DNA of 13,255 bases from Actinomycetes bacterium (GTDB lineage Bacteria > Actinomycetota > Acidimicrobiia > Acidimicrobiales > RAAP-2): positions 1 through 13,255 of the forward strand of contig JAJZMN010000114.1 of the NCBI GenBank assembly GCA_021850345.1. The letters run 5' to 3'. Every line of letters begins with the position of its first letter. Positions within the stretch are counted from its first letter, which is position 1. Positions 1 to 6,181 of the stretch are shown piece by piece. Below the pieces are notes generated by a model. The model searched no databases and was not told the origin of the DNA. It saw only the letters and a program-made list of their open reading frames with translations. The position numbers and the translations under genes were made by a program.

Positions 1-2
1 CG

Positions 3-1475
3 GATAAGCAGAAGGCGATCCGGGCGATCGAGGAGAAGCTCGCTCGCCCGGTGCACAGCGCGTCCGAGCGCAAGGCCTTGCTCGCCCAAGAAGCGGTCGC
101 AGCGAAGCACTCGGGCAGGAGACCGCGCCGGTTTTCCTTCGGGTACCGCTCGGCTGGCGAGCACGCGATGAAGCGCAGGAGGCTCGAGCACCTGTATGCC
201 GAGGCACAGGTACTGCAAGCAGACGTCGACGCTGGCCGTGTCCACATCACCCGTGGGGGCAAGAAGCTCCTGCGTAGCCGCCTCCACCTCGACGAAGCCG
301 GGCTGTGCGAGGAGAAGTGGCGAGCCCGTTGGCACGCCAAGCGCTGGGGCTTCGGGGCCAACGGCGAGGCGGGGAAGACCTTCGGCAACGAGACCATCAG
401 GCTGTCTCCCGACGGCACCTTGGAGGTGGACCTCCCTCCAGCCCTTGCTCATCTCGCGAACGTGACCGCCAGGGGGACGACCCGCTACCGCTTCTCTGCT
501 CCTGTGTCCTTCTCCTACCGCCGCGACGACTGGACCTCCCAGGTGGAGGCCGACCGGGCGGTCGCCTACGACGTGGTCTTCGACCCCTCGGGCAAGGTGT
601 ACCTCGACGCTTCCTTCACCCCCGTCAAGGCCCTGGCCGTGCCGGAGCTCGACGAGGTGCTTCGAGACCCCGGCCTGCGGGTGCTGGCCGTCGACCTCAA
701 CCACGGCTTCCTCGCCCCAGTGGTCCTCGACAGAGCGGGCAACCCGGTCATCCGACTGCCCCACATTCCCCTTGTCACCGAGGATCTTCCCGCAAGCGTG
801 AGAGACGGGCACCTGCGCCAGGCGCTCACCAGCGCCCTCGACTTCGCGGAGGCGCACGGCTGCAGGCTCGTGGTGGTGGAGAACCTCGGGTTCTCGGACA
901 TGCGCGCAAAGGGGCGCGAGCGCTACGGGTCGGCCAAGTGGTTCAGGAAGTTGGTCTGTGGCATGCCGACCGCACAGGTGCGCGACCGCCTGGTCGCGAT
1001 GGCTGCGAGGCGGGAGATCGCAGTCGCAGGCGTCCCCGCCGCTTATTCCTCGATCTGGGGAGCAGAGCACTGGGCGGTTCCGCTTTCTAGCAAGCAGCAC
1101 CAGGTCTCGGGCCACACCGCAGCCGCGGTCGTGCTCGGGAGGCGAGCCCTCGGGTACTCCGCCCGTCGGCGCCCACAGGCAAGTCCAGGTGTGACCGCAC
1201 CCGACCAGAGGATCGAAGCGGCAGCGGTGTCGGAGGACACAGGTGTCACTGCCGGTGCGGAGAGCTACCACGTGGGACAGACGGGATCACCGGGCGCTCG
1301 CCATCACGCAACCCGAAAGCCATCAAGGCGCGAGGGCAACCCGACACACCGGCCACCGGCCGGTGCGGAGGGAAGTGAGACCCGGAAGCGGCGGCGTGGG
1401 ACTACGGGTGCGAGGCCGGCGAAGACCGTTCGTGCCGGCCCGGAGGATGCGATGTCCTATTCGCTACTTCGTTGA
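3..1475 (+). CDS. TnpB/OrfB-like RNA-guided nuclease-family protein (5' partial)
   Basis: The reading frame is already open at the left edge (codons from position 3 give DKQKAIRAIEEKLARP before the GTG at 51), so the gene starts outside the window and 51 is not a trustworthy start. The product resembles the IS200/IS605-IS1341 TnpB-related family: RuvC-I Asp in VLAVDLNHG (codon 693-695), RuvC-II Glu in VVVENLGF (codon 879-881), then the AYSSIWGAEHW and GHTAAAVVLGRRALGY blocks. Known TnpB proteins are RNA-guided DNA endonucleases that favour retention of their transposon. Two oddities are visible. There is no paired CxxC zinc finger between RuvC-II and RuvC-III, and the position where RuvC-III Asp is expected (xDAAA) reads Thr (codon 1116-1118). 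The last ~95 residues are basic, low complexity and hairpin-rich at DNA level. No TnpA is visible. Family assignment is firm; nuclease activity is doubtful. Confidence 0.8.
   Translation, partial: DKQKAIRAIEEKLARPVHSASERKALLAQEAVAAKHSGRRPRRFSFGYRSAGEHAMKRRRLEHLYAEAQVLQADVDAGRVHITRGGKKLLRSRLHLDEAGLCEEKWRARWHAKRWGFGANGEAGKTFGNETIRLSPDGTLEVDLPPALAHLANVTARGTTRYRFSAPVSFSYRRDDWTSQVEADRAVAYDVVFDPSGKVYLDASFTPVKALAVPELDEVLRDPGLRVLAVDLNHGFLAPVVLDRAGNPVIRLPHIPLVTEDLPASVRDGHLRQALTSALDFAEAHGCRLVVVENLGFSDMRAKGRERYGSAKWFRKLVCGMPTAQVRDRLVAMAARREIAVAGVPAAYSSIWGAEHWAVPLSSKQHQVSGHTAAAVVLGRRALGYSARRRPQASPGVTAPDQRIEAAAVSEDTGVTAGAESYHVGQTGSPGARHHATRKPSRREGNPTHRPPAGAEGSETRKRRRGTTGARPAKTVRAGPEDAMSYSLLR
1347..1440 (+). 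other. Two strong hairpins at the 3' end of tnpB (candidate omegaRNA/right-end structure)
   Basis: A perfect 8-bp stem (CACCGGCC, 1347-1354, with GGCCGGTG, 1358-1365) has a 3-nt loop. A second perfect 7-bp stem (GGCCGGC, 1414-1420, with GCCGGCC, 1434-1440) has a 13-nt loop. Both lie within the low-complexity tail of the tnpB frame, close to the presumed right end. In known TnpB systems the guide (omega) RNA overlaps the 3' end of tnpB and reads out past the element end. Assigning that role here is inference; GC-rich DNA makes hairpins common. Confidence 0.3.
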
Positions 1476-1482
1476 GGAACGG

Positions 1483-2598
1483 TTCGCGCTCTCCTCGCTC
1501 GCTGTCGGCCTCGTCGGGACGACCGGTGGGGTGATCGCCTTCCGGGCGGTCCAGGGCGCGTTCGGGTCGCTGCTCATGCCCAACACGCTGGCGATCCTCC
1601 GGGCGACCTTTCCGAAGGAGAAGCTGAACATGGCGATCGGGATCTGGGGCGGCGCGTCAGGGATTTCCGTCGCGGCGGGCCCGATCGTCGGCGGCCTGCT
1701 GGTGCAGCACGTGAGCTGGCAGTCGGTCTTCTACCTGAACGTGCCAGTCGCCGCCATCGCGCTCACCATCGGCCTGATCGTCCTCGCCGAGAGCCGGGAC
1801 GAACGGCGCACGCGCTTCGATGTTCCAGGGATCGTGCTCCTCGGCGGTGGGCTCTTCGCGATCGTGTTCGCGCTCATCAATGCGCAGACGTGGGGCTGGG
1901 CATCGGCGCGGACGCTCGGGCCCCTGTTCGGCGGCGCGGCCGTGCTCGCCGCGTTCGTGCTCGTCGAACGCCGGGTGGCAGCGCCCCTCTTGCCGATGCG
2001 CCTCTTCGCCAATCGTTCGCTCAGCATCGGCACGCTCGTCGTGGTGATCGGGTTCCTCTCGCTCTTCGGCGTCCTGTTCTTCCTCACCCTTTACTTGGAG
2101 AACGTCCACGGCTACAGCGCGGTGCAGGCGGGTGTTCGCCTGCTCCCTCTGACCGCGACCCTCATCGCCTCCGCGCCGATCGGCGGAGCGCTGAACGAGC
2201 GCATCGGGCCGCGCGTCACGATGAGCGTCGGCCTCGCGCTGATCGGTGGGGGCCTGCTGTGGCTGACCGGCATCAGCGTCGACTCCGCCTACGGTGCCCT
2301 GTGGCCGCCGTTCGTGATGACCGGCGCGGGGCTCGGCTGCATGATCACCTCGAGCTCCGAGGTCATCGTGGGCAACGCGCCCGTCGTCGACGCCGGCATC
2401 GCCGGGGGCATCCAGTCGACGGCCACCCAGCTCGGCGGCGTCATGGGCACCGCGATCCTCGGGTCGGTGATCGCCTTTTGCGCTGCCGCGCTGGCACTCG
2501 GCGTCCGTCGTGGCCCGCACGCGCCGAGCACCGATGCCGAGCGGGCCGAGAAGACAGCCGTGCTCCGAAAGGCAGTGAGCCCGGCTACCTCCCGATGA
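1483..2598 (+). pseudogene. DHA2-family MFS efflux transporter remnant, truncated at both ends
   Basis: From TTC at 1483 the frame encodes FALSSLAVGL, the AVQGAFGSLLMPNTLAIL block, motif C-like VAAGPIVGGLLV, VFYLNVPVA and later GGIQSTATQLGGVMGTAILGSV. These are hallmarks of 14-TM drug:H+ antiporter-2 (EmrB/QacA-type) proteins. Homology begins at the family's third membrane segment, so roughly 80-100 N-terminal residues (TM1-2, the conserved Asp region and motif A) are missing, replaced by the end of the tnpB element. Near the C-terminus AILGSV runs directly into IAFCAAALALGVRRG. In family members a long loop separates these segments, so about 50-60 residues seem deleted in frame. The longer frame back to 1243 is tnpB sequence in another phase. 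The first internal ATG (1576) has no Shine-Dalgarno sequence. I judge it non-functional, most likely broken by the insertion. Confidence 0.75.
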
Positions 2599-2616
2599 CC
2601 GGCTACCTCCCGATGA
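2581..2616. repeat. Perfect 18-bp tandem duplication over the MFS-remnant stop codon
   Basis: The unit CCGGCTACCTCCCGATGA occurs twice back to back (2581-2598 and 2599-2616) with no mismatch. The first copy supplies the last five sense codons and the TGA stop of the MFS remnant, and the second repeats them in the same frame. Perfect identity suggests a recent slippage or duplication event. Confidence 0.9.
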
Positions 2617-2657
2617 GCGGTGGGCGCACCCGAAGTGCCCCAGCTCGAGCCGACGCG

Positions 2658-2681
2658 CCGAGGTGTCGCCAGACGCCTCGG
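2658..2681. terminator. 10-bp hairpin between convergent genes
   Basis: CCGAGGTGTC (2658-2667) pairs with GACGCCTCGG (2672-2681) across a GCCA tetraloop; all ten positions pair, one as a G-U wobble. It lies between the stop of the MFS remnant and the 3' end of the minus-strand methyltransferase, where a bidirectional terminator would be expected. No U-tract follows on either strand, which is usual in actinobacteria. Confidence 0.5.
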
Positions 2682-2703
2682 ATCGTCGACGCTCGTCGCT
2701 CGA

Positions 2704-3351
2704 TCAAATGAAGCGAGCGACCAGGGTGGTCTTGACCGGCGTGCTCTCGACGTCGACGTCGACGCCGACGTCGAAGTCGGCCACTGGCTCGAGGCCCTCT
2801 TGGGGGAGGAAGGCGCGGTAGGGATCGCCGACGAGGACCTGCGCGCCCGCGCCGGCCATCGCGCTCAGCCCGGCGACCATCGCCGTGGCGACATCTCGGT
2901 CGTAGAAGACGTCACCAGCCGTCACCAGCGCGCCGCTTGGGACCGAGACGTCGCGCACGTCTGCGCGTTGGACTGCCACCTCGACCCCGTTGAGCGAGGC
3001 GTTGGCGCGCGCCGCGTGCACGGCGAGCTCGTCGGCGTCGTACGCGACGACCGATCGAGCACCGGCGAGCGCCGCAGCGATCGCGACCACGCCCGATCCG
3101 GTGGCGACGTCGATGACCGCGCGGCCGGTGACCATGTCGCGATGGTCCAGTACGAAGCGCGCGAGGGCAAGGCCACCGGGCCAGACCGACGCCCAGAACG
3201 GCGCGGCGAGCTCCCCTCGGCCCATCGCCGCCTCCGACGCCTCCCAGAGCCCGATCGTGTCGGTCGCCAGGCGCAAGCGGATCTCAGGGACGAACGGATG
3301 TGCACGGACGTCGGTGAGTGCCAGCACGAACGCCGGCATCGGTCGATCCAC
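2704..3351 (-). CDS. Class I SAM-dependent methyltransferase, COG3897 / ETFB-lysine-methyltransferase-like
   Basis: The 215-residue product has a seven-beta-strand methyltransferase core: the family block PFWASVWPGGLALARF (about 51-66), motif I VIDVATGSGVVAI (79-91), acidic strand-2 end AYDAD (103-107), and the AGDVFYDRDVA segment (145-155) followed by VLVGDPYRAFLP. These match COG3897 (Nnt1-type) proteins related to ETFB lysine methyltransferase (METTL20), which modify protein lysines. The substrate here is not shown by sequence. The GTG at 3351 is preferred because a TAGGCT hexamer sits 6 nt upstream, as for a leaderless transcript. An ATG four codons later (M5) is the alternative. The gene stands alone, convergent with the MFS remnant. 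An ETF-related substrate would fit the EtfD-like gene 5 kb away, but that link is speculative. Near its C-terminus a DNA hexamer repeat encodes alternating Asp-Val. Confidence 0.85.
   Translation of the reverse strand: MDRPMPAFVLALTDVRAHPFVPEIRLRLATDTIGLWEASEAAMGRGELAAPFWASVWPGGLALARFVLDHRDMVTGRAVIDVATGSGVVAIAAALAGARSVVAYDADELAVHAARANASLNGVEVAVQRADVRDVSVPSGALVTAGDVFYDRDVATAMVAGLSAMAGAGAQVLVGDPYRAFLPQEGLEPVADFDVGVDVDVESTPVKTTLVARFI
2747..2776. repeat. Hexanucleotide (TCGACG)n tract inside the methyltransferase gene
   Basis: Three perfect TCGACG units (2747-2764) are followed by two one-base variants (CCGACG, TCGAAG). On the coding strand this encodes the Asp/Val-rich segment DVGVDVDVES about ten residues before the end of the methyltransferase. 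The unit length is a multiple of three, so copy-number changes would not shift the frame. Confidence 0.8.
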
Positions 3352-3357
3352 CGCGCC

Positions 3358-3363
3358 AGCCTA
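3358..3363 (-). promoter_or_regulatory. Candidate -10 element for a leaderless methyltransferase transcript
   Basis: The minus strand reads TAGGCT, six nt, then GTG. TANNNT about 6-7 nt upstream of the first codon is the typical arrangement of actinobacterial leaderless genes. No convincing -35 was seen, so this is a weak prediction. Confidence 0.35.
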
Positions 3364-3371
3364 TGGTGGCA

Positions 3372-3713
3372 TGGGTTGCAGTCCCGAGTGCAGCACTTCA
3401 CCTGCAGCGAGCCCGCGGTCGTCGAGCGCGAGCCTGTGCCGTGGCGCTGGGCAGTGGCCGTCCGACGTGGGTGCCCGACGTCACGACCTCACGCGTGTGC
3501 GACGACACGCCGGCACGTGCGGTGATGCTCGACGCGGGATCCCGCGCGGTGGTGTCGCTGCCGCTCGCGGTCACAGGATCGACCGTCGGCGTCATCTCGG
3601 TGCATCGCGAAGAGACGAACACCTGGAGCAGGAGACTGCACCAGCGCCTCGTCGAGCTCGCGGACCTGGCGGCGCGTGTGCTCGGCCCCGAGCTCGTCGC
3701 CGGGAAGCGCCCG
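3372..3713 (+). pseudogene. GAF-domain remnant, apparently frameshifted
   Basis: This gene-poor stretch holds translated pieces that read like one GAF sensor domain split between two frames. Frame 1 (about 3376-3459) gives LQSRVQHFTCSEPAVVEREP then VPWRWAVA. Frame 3 (about 3441-3705) gives GRPTWVPDVTTS, AGSRAVVSLPLAVTGSTVGV, ISVHREETNTWS and LVELADLAARVLGPEL. These correspond in order to the GAF pattern of a GrPxxVPDV strand, GxrSvxslPL, a GVixvh strand and a final helix LxxLAdxaA. The frame change near 3455, the lack of a start codon and the lack of any partner domain suggest a decayed gene. Frame 3 continues without a stop into the downstream hydrolase, but that hydrolase has its own strong ribosome-binding site. 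Identification is by pattern only. Confidence 0.4.
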
Positions 3714-3974
3714 TCGCGCTCCCCCTGTGCCCGGCTGTTCCTGGCGCGCTGGCTGGCAGCGGTGGGCGAGTGGCGCGCGGTCGTCGGACCGCTCGCCAAG
3801 GTGCTGCTCCTCCAGCCATGGCACCTGGGCCCAGACCGGGTCGCCTGCAGCCCGGTGGTCGCGCGCCACCACTTGGCGGGACGCGGCCCCGCGTGCGTGC
3901 TCACGGGGGGCTTTCTCGTTACAGTCGGGCGGTCGCCGCTCGGTGCTCGACGAAGGGGGAAGAAGGGGGAACCC
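3714..3974. other. Leader region upstream of the alpha/beta hydrolase
   Basis: No gene-like protein pattern was recognised in any frame here. A TANNNT-type hexamer, TACAGT (3920-3925), could serve as a -10 and would give a leader of about 40 nt. The purine-rich ribosome-binding region (3952-3970, repeated GAAGGGGGA) lies immediately before the GTG start. Confidence 0.35.
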
Positions 3975-4886
3975 GTGCCGCTCGATCCGGATCTCGCGAA
4001 GCTGCTCGAAGTCCTCCCGGTGTTCGACCCGCATCTCAGTCCAGATGAAATGCGCCGCGATCGCGCGGCCCGGCGTCTGCCCAAGTCGGGGGATCAGCGC
4101 GTGCACGCTGAGGATCTCGTCATCCCCGGGCCCGCGGGTCCGCGCCGCGCGCGACACTACGTCGCGCCGGAGGGGAACATCGACGGGGCGCTCCTCGTCT
4201 ACTTCCACGGTGGCGGCTTCGTTCTCGGCGACCTCGACAGCCACGACGGGATATGCCGCGACCTCGCGTCCGGCGCGGGCGTCGCGGTGCTGGCAGTCGA
4301 CTATCGCCTCGCCCCCGAGCACCCCTTCCCCGCCGGCATCGACGACGCCTGGACGGCGCTTGCGTGGGCCCACGACCACGCGAGAGAGCTCGGTGCCCAT
4401 CCGGGACGGCTCGCCGTCGGCGGCGACAGCGCCGGCGGCAACTTCGCGGCGGTCGTCTCGCTGATGGCGCGCGACGCCGGTATCGCACTGCGGCTGCAGC
4501 TGCTCGCCTACCCCGTCACCGACGAGAGCGAGCAACGCCTGGCGATCCGCGCGGCGAACGATCCCGGCATCTTCCTGACGGCGAGCGCGATGGACTGGTT
4601 CGAGCGCCACTACCAGCCCGATCGCCAGGACTGGCGGGCATCGCCGCTCTTGGCCGAGGACCTCGCCGGCGTCGCGCCAGCACTGGTCCTCACCTGCGAG
4701 TACGACCCGTTGCGTCCCGAGGGGGACGAGTATGCCGCTCGGCTCCGAGCCGCTGGTGTGCCCGTCAGCCACCGCTGCATCGCGGGGCTGTGCCACGGCG
4801 TCCTCGGCATGGGCGCCCTCGTCCCCGCCGCCCAGGTGCTCATGGACGAGTCCTGTGCGGCACTGCGAGCGGCGCTCGGAGCCTGA
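3975..4886 (+). CDS. Alpha/beta hydrolase, HSL (hormone-sensitive lipase) family esterase
   Basis: The 303-residue product is a typical alpha/beta-hydrolase-3 esterase. The oxyanion motif HGGG is at 78-81, the nucleophile elbow GDSAGG has Ser152, the acid is Asp244 in CEYDPLRPEG, and the base is His274 in CHGVLGMG, so the triad is complete. It also has the family segment DYRLAPEHPFPAG. Family members hydrolyse short- to medium-chain acyl esters; the natural substrate cannot be told. I chose the GTG at 3975 because a strong GA-rich Shine-Dalgarno lies just upstream (two GAAGGGGGA copies) and because family homology begins at PLDPDLAKLL. The open frame extends to 3318, but that part is the GAF remnant and non-coding sequence, not a fusion. 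It has no signal peptide and is probably cytoplasmic. It is convergent with the quinone oxidoreductase. Confidence 0.9.
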   Translation: MPLDPDLAKLLEVLPVFDPHLSPDEMRRDRAARRLPKSGDQRVHAEDLVIPGPAGPRRARHYVAPEGNIDGALLVYFHGGGFVLGDLDSHDGICRDLASGAGVAVLAVDYRLAPEHPFPAGIDDAWTALAWAHDHARELGAHPGRLAVGGDSAGGNFAAVVSLMARDAGIALRLQLLAYPVTDESEQRLAIRAANDPGIFLTASAMDWFERHYQPDRQDWRASPLLAEDLAGVAPALVLTCEYDPLRPEGDEYAARLRAAGVPVSHRCIAGLCHGVLGMGALVPAAQVLMDESCAALRAALGA

Positions 4887-4942
4887 GGTCTGCGAGCTGC
4901 AGGCCTGCCGGGCCGCGCAGAGGTGGGCTCCCACGCGAGATG

Positions 4943-4970
4943 TGATGGGCGCGCGCGGAGCCGCCCCTCA
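4943..4970. terminator. Hairpin between convergent hydrolase and oxidoreductase genes
   Basis: TGATGGGCG (4943-4951) faces CGCCCCTCA (4962-4970): eight of nine positions pair around a 10-nt loop. It lies in the 86-nt convergent gap and ends 2 nt before the oxidoreductase stop codon. It is a plausible bidirectional terminator without a U-tract. Confidence 0.4.
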
Positions 4971-4972
4971 GA

Positions 4973-5923
4973 TCAGAGCTCGAGCACGAGCCGTCCGCGG
5001 ACTCCCCCGGCTTCGAGTTGGCGGTGGGCCTCGGAGGCGTCTGCTGCCGAGAAGGTGCGCGCCACGCGAAGGGTGAGCACGCCGTCTTCGACGAGCTGGC
5101 GCAGGTGGTCGAGCTTGGCCTGCTCCTTGGCCCAGTTGAAGACGAGCACGAGGAGGATCTGGATCCCGCGCACCGTCTCACCCTGGAAAGGGCGCACGCA
5201 GGCGATGCGCCCGCCGTCCTTCACCGCGGGCAGGAGCAGCGAGCTCAAGAGCGCGGCGTCGAGCGCGCCGTCGACACCGCGGGGCGCCGCCTCGAGGAAG
5301 CGAGCCGCGACGTCGTCACCGCGGCGTACCACGACGTCCGCACCGAGCCCGGCGACGAGCGACTCGTCGGCCTCCGACGCATCGGCGAGCACCCGGAGGC
5401 CGGCGTGCTTGGCGAGCTGGATCACGTAGCCACCCACGGCGCCGGCGGCGCCGGTCACCGCCAGGGTCTGGCCGGGCTGGAGGTCGAGGACCTCGAGCGC
5501 CTGGAGCGCGGTGAGCCCGTTCATCGGCAGGGTGCACGCCTCGACGTCGCTCGTGCCGGCAGGCACGCGGGCGACCGACTCGATCGGGACGACCACCTCC
5601 TGCGCGTAGGCGCCGTGCGCCCCCGCTGGCAGGACGATCGCCATGACATGGTCGCCGACCTGGATGGTCGTCTCCACCCCCTCCCCGATCTCGTCGAGCA
5701 CGCCCGCTGCGTCCATCCCGGGCACGTACGGCGGCGGCGCCGCGGCGCGGTAAGCGGGGACGCGACCGGAGCGCACGACGGTGTCGGTCGGGTTCACCGC
5801 CGCGGCATGGACGCGGATGCGCACCTCACCGGCCCCCGCGTGCGGCGCCGGCAGCTCCATGACCTCGAGCGCCTCCGGGCCACCGCCCTCCACGACGCCG
5901 ATCGCCCTCATCGTCTCTGGCAC
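4973..5923 (-). CDS. Zinc-less medium-chain dehydrogenase, NADPH:quinone oxidoreductase family
   Basis: The product is 316 residues, with an N-terminal GroES-like domain (MRAIGVVEGGGPEALEV, then VRIRVHAAAVNPTD and GMDAAGVLDEIGEGV) and a Rossmann domain with the nucleotide loop VTGAAGAVGG at 156-165. The C-terminal GGVRGRLVLEL is the usual ending of quinone oxidoreductase (QOR)-type proteins. Catalytic and structural zinc cysteines of alcohol dehydrogenases are absent, as expected for this subfamily. Family enzymes reduce quinones or enoyl/enone substrates with NADPH in the cytoplasm. The GTG at 5923 is preferred because GGGAG lies 7 nt upstream. The longer frame to 5953 lacks a ribosome-binding site, and an internal ATG (MRAIGVV, residue 5) is possible. 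The gene is divergent from the DHA2 transporter across a repeat-bearing intergenic region. Confidence 0.9.
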   Translation of the reverse strand: MPETMRAIGVVEGGGPEALEVMELPAPHAGAGEVRIRVHAAAVNPTDTVVRSGRVPAYRAAAPPPYVPGMDAAGVLDEIGEGVETTIQVGDHVMAIVLPAGAHGAYAQEVVVPIESVARVPAGTSDVEACTLPMNGLTALQALEVLDLQPGQTLAVTGAAGAVGGYVIQLAKHAGLRVLADASEADESLVAGLGADVVVRRGDDVAARFLEAAPRGVDGALDAALLSSLLLPAVKDGGRIACVRPFQGETVRGIQILLVLVFNWAKEQAKLDHLRQLVEDGVLTLRVARTFSAADASEAHRQLEAGGVRGRLVLEL

Positions 5924-5971
5924 GTGATGACTCCCTGGTGGCGATGTGGTCACCCTCGCCTACAGGCTGAA

Positions 5972-5994
5972 GGCCCCGCGCGGGTGCGCGGGCC
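5972..5994. other. GC-rich hairpin upstream of the quinone oxidoreductase
   Basis: GGCCCCGCGC (5972-5981) and GCGCGGGCC (5986-5994) form a 9-bp stem with one bulged C and a 4-nt loop. It sits in the divergent intergenic region, about 50 nt upstream of the minus-strand gene start. Role unknown; it could be a leader structure. Confidence 0.35.
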
Positions 5995-6038
5995 ACTGAG
6001 GGCGAGATGCTACGGGAGGTGCTCGGCGGCGTGCCAAA

Positions 6039-6104
6039 GGGGGCACATGGAGGCGCCGAGGGGGGTACTTGGACGCGCCGAGGGAGGCATACGAGGGTGG
6101 GCGC
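6039..6104. repeat. 22-bp imperfect tandem repeat in a divergent promoter region
   Basis: Units at 6039-6060 and 6061-6082 match at 19 of 22 positions (both begin GGGGG and end GCGCCGAG). A third, more degenerate copy may lie at 6083-6104 (begins GGAGGCATAC). The first unit overlaps an inverted repeat, GTGCC (6031-6035) with GGCAC (6042-6046). Helical-turn spacing of two turns and the position between divergent genes make an operator array possible. Confidence 0.6.
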
Positions 6105-6165
6105 GATCACGCGGGCGGGCGCGCGTGGACGAGTCCTCGGGGAAATGAGGCGCCGCCTGGATCCG

Positions 6166-6181
6166 CGAGAATGGCGCAGTG
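6166..6181 (+). promoter_or_regulatory. Candidate leaderless start of the DHA2 transporter
   Basis: The sequence GAGAAT followed by six nt and then GTG (6179) precedes the transporter, and no Shine-Dalgarno is visible. The geometry copies that of the methyltransferase gene (hexamer, 6 nt, GTG). The hexamer lacks the usual first T, so this is weak. Confidence 0.25.

Larger units (their letters stand above)
1..1482 (+). mobile_element. Right part of an IS605/IS1341-like element carrying only tnpB
   Basis: The element is inferred from its tnpB-like gene and from the abrupt start of transporter homology at about 1483, eight nt after the tnpB stop. No left end and no tnpA lie in the window. The right boundary is approximate: it should fall between the stop codon (1473-1475) and the first MFS-like codon (about 1483). 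No target-site duplication is expected for this class, and none was seen. Confidence 0.45.

Noticed and set aside
1243..1482. N-terminal extension of the MFS frame giving a 451-codon protein
   Set aside because: The first 80 codons are tnpB sequence read in another phase and contain no membrane segments.
1657..2520. Long minus-strand open frame (287 codons) opposite the MFS remnant
   Set aside because: Composition is Arg/Glu/His-rich and repetitive, typical of antisense shadow of GC-rich coding DNA; the plus strand has clear MFS homology.
2620..3525. Plus-strand open frame of 301 codons over the methyltransferase gene
   Set aside because: Mostly antisense to the methyltransferase; only its last part, possibly GAF-like, was kept as a remnant.
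3318..3974. N-terminal GAF fusion to the alpha/beta hydrolase by the continuous open frame
   Set aside because: The hydrolase has its own strong Shine-Dalgarno and start at 3975, the GAF-like part is frameshifted at its front, and about 90 codons between them have no protein-like pattern.
3489..4934. Minus-strand open frame of 481 codons opposite the hydrolase
   Set aside because: No recognisable motifs, and it lies fully antisense to a hydrolase with a complete catalytic triad and ribosome-binding site.
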